From an uncultured Myxococcales bacterium (lineage in GTDB: Bacteria > Myxococcota_A > UBA9042 > DTJE01): 64,000 nucleotides of DNA. Position numbers and translations under genes: made by a program. Below are positions 28,330 through 37,456 of this stretch, in pieces. Positions within the stretch are counted from its first letter, which is position 1. Each line of letters starts with the position of its first letter. The notes below the pieces were generated by a model. The model was not told where the DNA came from, ran no database searches, and worked only from the letters and a program-made list of their open reading frames with translations. The DNA lies in assembly GCA_903847405.1 (NCBI GenBank), contig CAINDP010000138.1:1-64000 (forward strand), written 5' to 3'.

Positions 28330-29102
28330 CCAACGACGACTCCCCGACCCGCATCCCGTCGGGCATCGACCTCCATGCGATCGGCCCCTATGGCGACACC
28401 CTGGGCGACGGCATCGTCCAGGTCTCGTTCAGCCTGCCGATTCCCGCCAGCCCCGAGGCCCGCGAAGCCGCGCGCAGACTGGCGGTGCAGATGGGCCTCA
28501 ACGAGCCGCAGATCTATCGCGAGGCCGACCTGGGATACGGGTTCTCGTTCTGGATCGTCTACGGCAAGTGCCGCCACCACGTGGACGTCACCCGCATCGT
28601 GGTGCCGAAGATCACGTCCGCCGCACTGTCCTTCGAGGAAATCAACGCCCTGGTGCTGGACAACGCGGGACGCCGCCTGCGGATCGTCGGGGCCTGCACC
28701 GGGACGGACGCCCACACCGTCGGCATCGACGCGATCCTCAACATGAAGGGGTTTGCCGGCGAATACGGCCTGGAGCGCTACCCGGCCTTCGAGGTGTTCA
28801 ACCTGGGCAGCCAGGTGACCAACGGGACGCTGCTGGCGAAGGTCCGCGAAACCGGGGCGGATGCCGTGCTGGTGTCCCAGGTGGTGACCCAGAAGGACGT
28901 CCACCTGTCCAACCTCGCGGAATGGGTCGACATGGTCGAGGCCGACGGCCTGCGCCAGGGCCTTCTCCTGCTCTGCGGCGGTCCCCGGATCACGCACGAA
29001 GTGGCCCTGGAACTGGGGTTCGACGCGGGGTTCGGAGCCGGCACGACCCCCCGCCAGGTGGCCGCATGGCTGGCCCAGGAATGGGTCCGCCGCAAGAAGT
29101 AA
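28326..29102 (+). CDS. kamE: Lysine 5,6-aminomutase beta (B12-binding) subunit
   Basis: GACTGTDAHTVGIDAILNMKG (DxHxxG B12 motif), QVVTQKDVHLSNLAEWVDMVE; 4-nt overlap with kamD. Confidence 0.93.
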   Translation: MTNDDSPTRIPSGIDLHAIGPYGDTLGDGIVQVSFSLPIPASPEAREAARRLAVQMGLNEPQIYREADLGYGFSFWIVYGKCRHHVDVTRIVVPKITSAALSFEEINALVLDNAGRRLRIVGACTGTDAHTVGIDAILNMKGFAGEYGLERYPAFEVFNLGSQVTNGTLLAKVRETGADAVLVSQVVTQKDVHLSNLAEWVDMVEADGLRQGLLLLCGGPRITHEVALELGFDAGFGAGTTPRQVAAWLAQEWVRRKK

Positions 29103-29187
29103 TCCCCCCGGAACTCCGCGATTCAACCGCCCGTTTCGGGCATCCGCCCACCATTCCGGAATCTTGACTCCGAAAGACGAAAAATGA

Positions 29188-29216
29188 TTGACACGCTCGG
29201 GTACTCTGACTACATT
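29188..29216 (+). promoter_or_regulatory. Sigma70-type promoter for the small 4-Cys protein gene
   Basis: TTGACA (29188-29193), 17-nt spacer, TACATT (29211-29216); ATG at 29267. Confidence 0.6.
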
Positions 29217-29266
29217 CATCTTCGGGACCAAACTTGTCCCATTTAAAATGTCGAGGGGGAGCATCG

Positions 29267-29476
29267 ATGCGGTTCACCTACTCGCAGCAAGAAATCCAGG
29301 AACTTTCGGACACGTTCTATTGCCGCGCGCGGCGCAAGGAACTGACGCTGGACAAGTGCCTGAACGACTATCTCGAGTCGAATGCCTTCGAGAAGCGTCG
29401 TTCGGCGTGCTTCCGGTGCCCCCAGGGGCGCAAGAACCGGGAGCTCTTTGCCGGCGCGGTCGAGGAAGAAGACTAG
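29267..29476 (+). CDS. Small 69-aa protein with four cysteines, possible metal-binding
   Basis: MRFTYSQQEIQELSDTFYCRARRKELTLDKCLNDYLESNAFEKRRSACFRCPQGRKNRELF; own promoter. Confidence 0.7.
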   Translation: MRFTYSQQEIQELSDTFYCRARRKELTLDKCLNDYLESNAFEKRRSACFRCPQGRKNRELFAGAVEEED

Positions 29477-29526
29477 GTCCCTGCGAAGACCGGTGCCCGG
29501 ACCGCTCTCCACGGGCACCGGGACCT
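29475..29526. terminator. Nested palindrome between convergent genes (bidirectional terminator candidate)
   Basis: AGGTCCC/GGGACCT outer and GGTGCCCG/CGGGCACC inner inverted repeats touching both stop codons. Confidence 0.55.
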
Positions 29527-30742
29527 ACGGGGCCTTCAGGACCGTGGTCACCGAGGCGCAGATCGGCCCGCCGATGTTGAAGGACGCCGCAAAGCGGGCG
29601 TTCCTGACCTGCAGCGCCGCGGGCACCTTCCCCGTCAACTGCCAGTAGTTCCACCCGATCATCGCGACACCGGTGGCGCCGATGGGATGCCCCTTCGCGA
29701 TCAGGCCGCCCGACGTGTTCAGGGGCGTGCCCCCGCCATCGACCCGCGCGCGCCCCTCGACGAAGTACTTCGCGCCCTGACCGGGTGCCGCCAGGCCCAG
29801 GATTTCGGCCGAAAGCGCGCCCATGATGCCGAAGCAGTCGTGAACCTCGCCGACGCCCACGTCCGCCGGCTTGATCCCGGCCATCTCGTACGCTATGCGG
29901 ATCGCGCGGTACGCGCCCGCGGGACGCAGCACGTCCCGCCCCTTCGTGGACAGGGGGTCCGTGGCGGAACCGTAGCCGACCAGTTCGACCGCCCGGGACC
30001 GGGGAATGTTCAGCCGCTTCAGCCCTTCCTCGGTGGCCAGCAGCAGCGACGCCCAGCCGTCCGACATCTGGGAGCATTCGAACGTCTTCAAGGGCAGGCC
30101 CTCGGCGATGTAGCGGTTCGGCCCGTCGATGGCCATCACCTTGTCCACGGTCATCTGGACCTTCTGCATCTGCGCCAGCGGGTTCTGGTTGCCATGGGCG
30201 TAGAAGGTCACCGGGACGTGCGCCAGATCCATCTCGCTGACGCCCCAATGCTTCATGTACGCGTCCTGGACCTCCGCGAAGATGTGGGGGAACACGAACA
30301 CCTTTCCGGGCCGTTCCTCGGGATGCGAGGCCGTGCCCAGCAGTTTCCCCAGCAGCTTGCCGTCCGCCTTCCCCTCGTCGTCGCGCATCTTCTCGACGCC
30401 GATGGCCAGGCCCACCTCGCCCTCGCCCAGCAACAGGCGGCGCAGCACCGACAGGACCGCCTGCCCGCCCGACGCGCAGGCGTTCTCGACGGTCTCGATG
30501 GGCTTGCCGGCCAGTCCCGGCTCCATGGCCACCAGGCCGGCCAGCAGGGTCTGGTCCTGCAGCATCGGGGTCAGCAGACCCGCGACTGCGGCAGTGTCCA
30601 CGACCTCCAGCGGCGCCCCGGCCCCGGTCGCCACCTCGGTCGCTGCCGCATGGATCGCCTGCCCGATCGACATCGTGCCCAATTTTCCGAACGGGCTCTG
30701 GGCGTAACCGACGACGAACACTTTCTTGTTGCCCGGAAGCAT
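29525..30742 (-). CDS. Thiolase-family protein (acetyl-CoA acetyltransferase / lipid-transfer type)
   Basis: ENACASGGQAV, EVHDCFGIMGALSAE, SGGLIAKGHPIGATGVAM. Confidence 0.9.
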   Translation of the reverse strand: MLPGNKKVFVVGYAQSPFGKLGTMSIGQAIHAAATEVATGAGAPLEVVDTAAVAGLLTPMLQDQTLLAGLVAMEPGLAGKPIETVENACASGGQAVLSVLRRLLLGEGEVGLAIGVEKMRDDEGKADGKLLGKLLGTASHPEERPGKVFVFPHIFAEVQDAYMKHWGVSEMDLAHVPVTFYAHGNQNPLAQMQKVQMTVDKVMAIDGPNRYIAEGLPLKTFECSQMSDGWASLLLATEEGLKRLNIPRSRAVELVGYGSATDPLSTKGRDVLRPAGAYRAIRIAYEMAGIKPADVGVGEVHDCFGIMGALSAEILGLAAPGQGAKYFVEGRARVDGGGTPLNTSGGLIAKGHPIGATGVAMIGWNYWQLTGKVPAALQVRNARFAASFNIGGPICASVTTVLKAP

Positions 30743-31334
30743 CGAACCACCTCGCGCAAGACTCAAGGAACATAACATTCCGCTGTGAACTGGAGAAGCA
30801 TTGTCCGAGTCCGACGCCCGGTGCGCCAAGGCGAAATGCGGCGGCCCGGGCACCAACCGGTCGGAACCCGCGTCCGAGGTCGGGGCCCCAACCCGATCCT
30901 CCCGGACACCCCCAACGGCCCCCGAAATCGTCCAACGCCTGATGGCAGTAGCCCCAGAGGCGGTCCCGCACCTCGACAGGCATCCCGGAGGCACGGGGGT
31001 GGCGGCCCGAGGAGGCGCAGGGAACCGCCTCCGCGAGGTTCACGACAGCCCTCGGCGCCCCGTCCGGCGACGGCTGGCCGGCCCCCCCGCTGCGTCCGCC
31101 GCACATTCCGGACGGATTTCTGCGTCTTCCACTCCCGCACCGCTATCCATCCGTCGGGCCGGATGCTCCAGAACCTCCCGAACATCCACAACAGTGCAGG
31201 ACCAGGTCCAGAGGAATCCAGACCGACCGGGGGGGATGCCTCCAGCGACCCGTCCGGATACGGTTAATCCGCTGTATTTTTTCGCATTTTGCGTCGCCCA
31301 GAGTCTTGCCGCACGACACCCCTCCCCGTAAGGA

Positions 31335-31363
31335 TTGACAAAGCGACGGACCGGTGGCAATAT
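31335..31363 (+). promoter_or_regulatory. Possible promoter of the Ala/Lys-rich lipoprotein gene
   Basis: TTGACA (31335-31340), 17-nt spacer, CAATAT. Confidence 0.35.
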
Positions 31364-31455
31364 CCGCCCCCGAAAGCGTACCACCGGGGGTCCCCGGGTG
31401 GCTGGTGCGCCGGGCTTCCCACGGGAAGCGTCTTGGAGTTTCGGAGGAGGATCAG

Positions 31456-32034
31456 ATGAAGAAGCTGGCTACCGTGTTCGTGGCGATCGTGGCGCTCGCG
31501 TTCGTTGCCTGCGCGAAGAAGGCGACCCCGGACGAAGTGAAGAAGGCCTACGCGAAGCTCGTCGAGCTGCAGAAGGCCGCGAACCCGGCCCCCGCGGTCG
31601 AGGACGCCGCTGTCAAGATCAACGCCGATTTCGCCCAGAAGCTGCAGGCCCTGCAGACGGCCCAGGCCGAGGCGCTGAAGGCGATCGACGGCGAGCTCGA
31701 GACGGCCAAGGCCGCTCTGCCGAAGGCGAAGGGCAAGAAGGCCGAAGCCGCCAACGCCGCCGCCGCCGCGAAGTTGGACGAAGAGTTCAACGCCAAGAAG
31801 AACGAAGCCGCCCAGGGTTTCGCCCCCCAGTTCGCCGGCCTGAACAAGGCCAAGGCTGACGCCCTCAAGGCGACGGCTGACGCCAAGGCCAAGGCCGAGG
31901 CGGATGCGAAGGCCCAGGCTGACAAGGATCAGGCTGCGTACCTCGACAAGGCCGTGAAGGACCGCACCACGAAGGCGAAGGTTGACTGCCAGCTCAAGGC
32001 CGCCAAGCTCGACGACTTCAACAAGTGCAAGTAG
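31456..32034 (+). CDS. Ala/Lys-rich coiled-coil lipoprotein
   Basis: MKKLATVFVAIVALAFVACAKK lipobox; long AKADAKAKAEADAKAQ helix; GGAGGA upstream. Confidence 0.85.
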   Translation: MKKLATVFVAIVALAFVACAKKATPDEVKKAYAKLVELQKAANPAPAVEDAAVKINADFAQKLQALQTAQAEALKAIDGELETAKAALPKAKGKKAEAANAAAAAKLDEEFNAKKNEAAQGFAPQFAGLNKAKADALKATADAKAKAEADAKAQADKDQAAYLDKAVKDRTTKAKVDCQLKAAKLDDFNKCK

Positions 32035-32244
32035 TCACCTGCCGACGCACCTGACCATCCTTCCAATCTAACTCCCCGAAATTTCAAGCTCTGAGGCTCC
32101 AAACGGGGCCTTGGAGTATCCTCACGGCGCCGTCCGGGACGTCACTGGATTCGTCCGAACCGCTTCCCCCCCATTCGACGCTCCCATTTGACTTGCGTCG
32201 CATGAATCGTTTACAGGTATCCGACTTTGTGGCTCCGGAGGTGG

Positions 32245-34680
32245 ATGATGGTCCGCGTTTCTCGACTCTTCCTGACGCTTTCGATGCTCGGCTCGGTGGC
32301 CCTTGGATGCGCCGGGCGTCTTGCCTCCGATCAGGATGTGGTGAGCCTCAACGACGGCGTCACCTTCGAGGACGGCACGCTGCGGGACATCCGCGGCATC
32401 GACCCGGGCGGCACCGCGGACCTGAAGTACGACGGGACCGGCCCGAACGACAACACCACGGACTACACCGGCCCCGTGGCGAACGCCATCGCGGCGATCC
32501 AGCAGTCCGACGCCAGCGTCCAGTGCCCGCCCGACGGCACCACGACGACCCCGGCCTTCGTGAACGGCCTGACCGGCCTGGCGCTGGACGTGGTCGTCCT
32601 GTCCCCGCGGTACGTCGTTTCCTCGGACAAGACGACCGGCGAAGTGACCAAGTACGGATACTTCGTGGCGGACGTCGGACTGACGCAATCCGAGTCCTGG
32701 CGCGGAATCGCCGCAGTTGTCCCGACGTCCGTGACCTCGGACGAATGGCACGTGGGCGACGCACTGTCGCTGGTGGGCGACCACGTCGAGTACTACTGCT
32801 TCTCGCAGGTGGCCGTCACCTCCGCAGTCATGAAGGGCACGGCGCCGAACCCGGCCCCCGTGGACGTCGATCCGGCCGACCTGGGCAGCCAGGACCGGGC
32901 GCGGGCCGAAGCGTACGAAGGCGTCCTGGTCCGCGTTCGCAACGTGACCGTCACGACGACCCCCGCGCTAGGCACCGACGGCAAGGACCACGGCTCCTTC
33001 CAGGCCACCGGCGGCGTGATCGTGGCCAACGACTTCCGCGTGCCCTACATGTCGACCGCCAGCGATTCCCGGACGGTCGGCGACACGTTCACCGAGATCG
33101 TCGGCATCATGAAGTTCTCCTACGATCAGTACATCCTGGTGCCCCGTTCGGGCGACGACATGATCCTCGAGGGCACCCAGCCCGGCGACCAGGGTCCCGA
33201 CGCGTCGCAGGACATCCCCGCGGGCCAGGACGTGGTCAGCGAGGCCGTCAGCCCGACCGGCACCACCGTCGAGGCCATCCAGTCTGCCTCGCAGAGCACC
33301 GGGTGCAGCGCGTCGTCCATCCAGAACATCCAGACCGGCCTGGACTTCGCCGACCTCGTGGTCGTGTCCCCGAAGTTCGTGGCGTCCAAGACCAAGCTGG
33401 ACGGCTACTACGTGTCGGACGTGAACCACGCGACCGCCGGGGACTTCACCGGCGTCGAAATGACCATCGACGTGGCGAAGGCCACCAATTTCCAGCCGGG
33501 CGACGTCCTGCAGATCACCGGCGACTGGCTGGAGTTCTACTGCATGACCGAAATCAAGGCGACGGACGCCGTCAAGAGCGGAACCGCCGCCATCCCGGCG
33601 CCCAAGGTCGTCGCTCCGGCCGCCCTGAAGGCCGCGGCGTCGTCCGAACCCCTCGAGGGCGTGCTGATCGAACTGGACAACGTGGTCGTCACGAAGGCCA
33701 TCTCCCTGGGCTCCGACAGCGCCGACCACGGCGCCTTCGAAGTGGCCGATGGGGTGGTCATCGGGAACGACTTCGGGCTGAACTACATGAGCACGGCGAC
33801 GGATCAGCGGAAACTGGGGGACTCGTTCACGAAGATCGTCGGCGTCGTCTCCTACTCCTTCGGCAAGTACACGGTGTTCCCGCGGACCAACGCCGACCTC
33901 GTGCTGGGCAGCGTCGTCCTCCCCGACACCACCGAGCCGACGCCCGACGTCGTGGAACCGTCGCCGGAAGTCGTCGACCCCGGCACCGACGTGGTCGTCA
34001 GCGGGTACTCGATCGTCGACCTCCAGGGCGGCACCGACAGCGACTCCTGCACGACCGGCGTCGTCAACGGCACCCCGAAGTACGGCATCACGATGACGAC
34101 GTCCTCGGCGGTGGTCACGTCGCCGAAGTACTCGGCCACCGCGGCGTTCGACGGCTACTACATCGCCGACGCGAACGGGGCGACGACCGACGCGGGCATG
34201 ATCCTGCTGGTCGCCAAGACCCTGGCCACCGCCTTCGTGCCCGGCGACCGGCTGGCCATCACGGGGGACTACAAGGAATACTTCTGCATGTCCGAGATCG
34301 TCGTCGCGTCCACCGCCACGGCCCCCGCGACCGTGGGCACCGTCAGCAAGACCGGGACCACGACCGTTCCGGCGGCCACGGTCCTGGCCGCTTCGGTCCT
34401 GCAGAACGGCGGCGGCGCCGGCGCCGAGCCCTACGAGGGCCAGATCGTCACGATCCAGGGTGTGGCTGTGACGTCCATCACGTCCCCCGACACCTTCGGC
34501 TGGTTCCAGGTCGGCACGGGCATCGAGGTGGTGTCGGATTTCTTCTACCCGGTGAACACCGCGCCCTACACGCCGATCCTGAACGACAGCTTCACCAGCA
34601 TCACGGGCGCGCTGAAATTCCACCACGGCAAGTACCGCATCGCCCCGCGGACCGCGGCCGACTTCGTGAAGGCGCCGTAG
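32245..34680 (+). CDS. Lipoprotein with three tandem OB-fold-like beta domains
   Basis: Lipobox (GSVALGC); three copies of EPLEGVLIELDNVVVT...DSFTKIVGVVSYSFGKYTVFPRTNADLVL-type units. Confidence 0.8.
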   Translation: MMVRVSRLFLTLSMLGSVALGCAGRLASDQDVVSLNDGVTFEDGTLRDIRGIDPGGTADLKYDGTGPNDNTTDYTGPVANAIAAIQQSDASVQCPPDGTTTTPAFVNGLTGLALDVVVLSPRYVVSSDKTTGEVTKYGYFVADVGLTQSESWRGIAAVVPTSVTSDEWHVGDALSLVGDHVEYYCFSQVAVTSAVMKGTAPNPAPVDVDPADLGSQDRARAEAYEGVLVRVRNVTVTTTPALGTDGKDHGSFQATGGVIVANDFRVPYMSTASDSRTVGDTFTEIVGIMKFSYDQYILVPRSGDDMILEGTQPGDQGPDASQDIPAGQDVVSEAVSPTGTTVEAIQSASQSTGCSASSIQNIQTGLDFADLVVVSPKFVASKTKLDGYYVSDVNHATAGDFTGVEMTIDVAKATNFQPGDVLQITGDWLEFYCMTEIKATDAVKSGTAAIPAPKVVAPAALKAAASSEPLEGVLIELDNVVVTKAISLGSDSADHGAFEVADGVVIGNDFGLNYMSTATDQRKLGDSFTKIVGVVSYSFGKYTVFPRTNADLVLGSVVLPDTTEPTPDVVEPSPEVVDPGTDVVVSGYSIVDLQGGTDSDSCTTGVVNGTPKYGITMTTSSAVVTSPKYSATAAFDGYYIADANGATTDAGMILLVAKTLATAFVPGDRLAITGDYKEYFCMSEIVVASTATAPATVGTVSKTGTTTVPAATVLAASVLQNGGGAGAEPYEGQIVTIQGVAVTSITSPDTFGWFQVGTGIEVVSDFFYPVNTAPYTPILNDSFTSITGALKFHHGKYRIAPRTAADFVKAP

Positions 34681-34885
34681 TCTCCCCCCCCGGACAAACC
34701 CCTTTCCATCCCGATTCCGACCGGCCCCGCCCGGATCACGACCTTCGCTCGTGGTCGGAACATGCAAATACCTCGAAATCCCCGCCGTTGTACTTCTTGA
34801 CACCCGCAAGCCTCGGGGGGACGATACGCACGAATCGCCCGGCACCAAGGCGGGCCCCCCGGAGCGTGCGGCAGAAGGAGCGACC

Positions 34886-35842
34886 ATGACCCGCAGATGC
34901 CTGGTTCTGGCGGCGATGATCCTGTGCCTTCCTACGGTGGCCGGCGCCCAGACCGTGTACTGGTCGGATCGTCCCATCGTCCAGCCGAAGGGCCAGAGGG
35001 AAGTGAACCTGGACCTGTCGGTGGATCTGAACAAGGGCGCCCTGGGGGAAACCTTCGGCGTCGGGGCGGGATTGGCGGGTGACCGCTACTCCGGCCTGCA
35101 CTTCAGCGCGGGCATCCTGAAGAACTTCGAGATGGGCATGGCCATCCAGTTCCTCTACAGCATGCACAAGGGCGCGGACTACGCCCTGCGCGCCGCCGTG
35201 CCCGTGGACCCCACCCGCATCGGCCGGTTCTCGGATGTGACCGGCGCCGAGGTCCCCGGCCTGCGTCCGCCCAGGCTCAACGCGGGCCCCGAAGGGAACG
35301 GGACGCGGCGCATCGCCGGCCTGCCCTACAATCTGGGCAGCGACAGCCAGACGCACCTGAACCCGATAACCATCTACGCGCGGTACGCCTTCCTGCCGCA
35401 GCTCGGCCTGGAACTCGCACTGATCGTCCCGATCGAGCAGAACGGCGGCAACAACCGGCCCTCCTTCCGCCTGGGCGTGCCCTTCAAGTGGATCCTGTCG
35501 CCCGGCCTCCTGTCCGTGCACGCGCAGCCTGACCTCATCGTGGGCTTCGCGAAGACGGGCACCGGCGTCGGCGAGCCCCGGCAGACGGCCTTCGTATCGT
35601 ACTTCGTGGACGCCGGCGTCACCCTCAGCCTGGCCGGCGCATTCCTGGACGTGACCCTCGGGTACGGCGGCGACGCCTATCCCTACAACCGCGGCTATCT
35701 CCCGATGTCCTTCCTCCTCGGATACACGATCCTCCCGCACTGGGACGTTTACGCCGGCGTGTCCCTGGACAACCTCGTGCCGAAGACCGGCAAGGGCAGC
35801 GACTCGCGCCGCCTGTCCCTGGGCACCAGCATCCGCTTCTGA
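34886..35842 (+). CDS. Outer-membrane beta-barrel-like protein, paralogue 1
   Basis: Signal peptide; QTVYWSDRPIVQPKGQREVNLDLSVDLNKG; C-terminal LSLGTSIRF. Confidence 0.75.
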   Translation: MTRRCLVLAAMILCLPTVAGAQTVYWSDRPIVQPKGQREVNLDLSVDLNKGALGETFGVGAGLAGDRYSGLHFSAGILKNFEMGMAIQFLYSMHKGADYALRAAVPVDPTRIGRFSDVTGAEVPGLRPPRLNAGPEGNGTRRIAGLPYNLGSDSQTHLNPITIYARYAFLPQLGLELALIVPIEQNGGNNRPSFRLGVPFKWILSPGLLSVHAQPDLIVGFAKTGTGVGEPRQTAFVSYFVDAGVTLSLAGAFLDVTLGYGGDAYPYNRGYLPMSFLLGYTILPHWDVYAGVSLDNLVPKTGKGSDSRRLSLGTSIRF

Positions 35843-35865
35843 AGCGCCCGGAAAAGGGGTACCGC

Positions 35866-36753
35866 ATGATCCGCATCACGTCCCTCGGGGCGTTTCTGAT
35901 CGCGACGACACTGACCCTCGCGGCATCCGCCCAGGTCGTCCCCATGGTCGATCGGCCCATCGTCCTCCCCGAGGGCGTCGGCCAGTTGTCCGTGGACGTC
36001 CAGGTGGGCCTCAACCAGGGAAACGCGGGCGGCCTCGTCGGCCTGTCCTCGGGCCTTCCCGGCGACCGGACCCCGGGCCTGTCGGTGGCCTACGGCCTCG
36101 CCCGCGGCATCGAGGGCGGGCTCTCGCTGCCGTACACCCACATGAACCTCCTGGGTGACCTGGTCGAGTCCTACGACCTGGCGATGCAGGGATGGCCCCT
36201 CCGGCGGGACACCCAGACACAGCATCACTTCGGCCCGGTGCAGATCTGGGCCGGCTTCCGCCTGGCCGATTGGATCGCGGCCGACATCGCCCTGCTGATC
36301 CCGATCGAGCAGATCCGCGCGGGCCGCATCGCGGTGCGCGTCAGCCTGCCCGTCCGGTACGCGATCCTGCCCGGGCGCCTGGCGTTCCGCTTCCGTCCGG
36401 ACGTCGTGCTGGGCTTCGGCCGCTCGGACGCGAACCAGGGTTCGTCGGTGCAGACGTCGATCTTCGTGGATGCCGGCCTGGTGGTGAACATCACGCGCGA
36501 ACTGTGGGCCGACGTCGGCATCGGATACGGCCTGATGATCCAGCCGAAATCCGACACCGTCCTGCAGGACTGGCCCGGGAACCCCAAGCCGTCCGGCCAG
36601 GGATACCTGCCCATCAGCGCGACCCTCGGGTACGGCGTGACCCCCGCCATCGACGTGTTCCTCGGATTCACCTTCGCGAACCTGACCCCCGGGTCCCGTC
36701 AGGGACCGGCGGACGCCCGCAGCCTGACGGCCGGCCTGAACTACCGGTTCTGA
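35866..36753 (+). CDS. Outer-membrane beta-barrel-like protein, paralogue 2
   Basis: Signal peptide; VVPMVDRPIVLPEGVGQLSVDVQVGLNQGNAGG parallels paralogue 1; C-terminal SLTAGLNYRF. Confidence 0.75.
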   Translation: MIRITSLGAFLIATTLTLAASAQVVPMVDRPIVLPEGVGQLSVDVQVGLNQGNAGGLVGLSSGLPGDRTPGLSVAYGLARGIEGGLSLPYTHMNLLGDLVESYDLAMQGWPLRRDTQTQHHFGPVQIWAGFRLADWIAADIALLIPIEQIRAGRIAVRVSLPVRYAILPGRLAFRFRPDVVLGFGRSDANQGSSVQTSIFVDAGLVVNITRELWADVGIGYGLMIQPKSDTVLQDWPGNPKPSGQGYLPISATLGYGVTPAIDVFLGFTFANLTPGSRQGPADARSLTAGLNYRF

Positions 36754-36793
36754 CCGGCCTGGTGATTGGCCCGACTCTCGCTGGAGGTACGCC

Positions 36794-37423
36794 ATGATGC
36801 GCCTTGGGGTCGTGGGGATCCTGCTGTCCTGCCTCCTCGTCGGCACCGCCGCCGATGCCCGCGACATGAACGGCAAGTTCGGCATCGGGTACAGCCAGAC
36901 CCTCGGGGGCGTGTCCGGCATCCAGTTGAAGTACTACGTCCAGGATTTCGTCATCGAAGGCACCTTCGGCTTCGACCTGTTCAAACCCTCCAGCCTGGAC
37001 GTCCGCACGGGCGTGAAGGGCTCGGTGGGGGTGGTCTACAACTTCGCCCGGTTCGAAATCGCCAACCTGGGCGTGGGAGTCCGGGCCGACATCGGGTGGC
37101 GAAACGGGGCCTCGGTGGGCGCCTCGCTCGCCAAGGCCTGCGTCGACGCCGGTGGGGTTGCCGCGGACTGCCAGAAGAACAACCCCGGGTCCAGCGTCTG
37201 GCAGTTCAACGTGGAAATCCCGCTGATCGCGGAACTGTACTTCACGGACCATTTCGCCGTGAACCTGTCCACCGGCGTGCTGTTCACGATCGCGACATCC
37301 AGGAACAAGGCGCTTCCGCAGTCCACGGGCCAGCAGGCTACCGACTCGACCGAGGAGGGCTTCGGCTTCAGCTTCGGCGGCGGTAGCCTCTTCGGCAGCG
37401 CGGGGTTCTCCGTCTACTTCTGA
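36794..37423 (+). CDS. Outer-membrane beta-barrel-like protein
   Basis: Signal peptide; alternating beta pattern; C-terminal GSAGFSVYF. Confidence 0.7.
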   Translation: MMRLGVVGILLSCLLVGTAADARDMNGKFGIGYSQTLGGVSGIQLKYYVQDFVIEGTFGFDLFKPSSLDVRTGVKGSVGVVYNFARFEIANLGVGVRADIGWRNGASVGASLAKACVDAGGVAADCQKNNPGSSVWQFNVEIPLIAELYFTDHFAVNLSTGVLFTIATSRNKALPQSTGQQATDSTEEGFGFSFGGGSLFGSAGFSVYF

Positions 37424-37456
37424 CGCCCGCCCGCGCGATCCGGCACAATAAGCGCG

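Noticed and set aside
30743-31334. Roughly 600-bp region without a credible gene, examined for small ORFs or structured RNA
   Set aside because: Short ORFs here have low-complexity translations on both strands, and no known riboswitch core or convincing RNA fold was recognised by eye.
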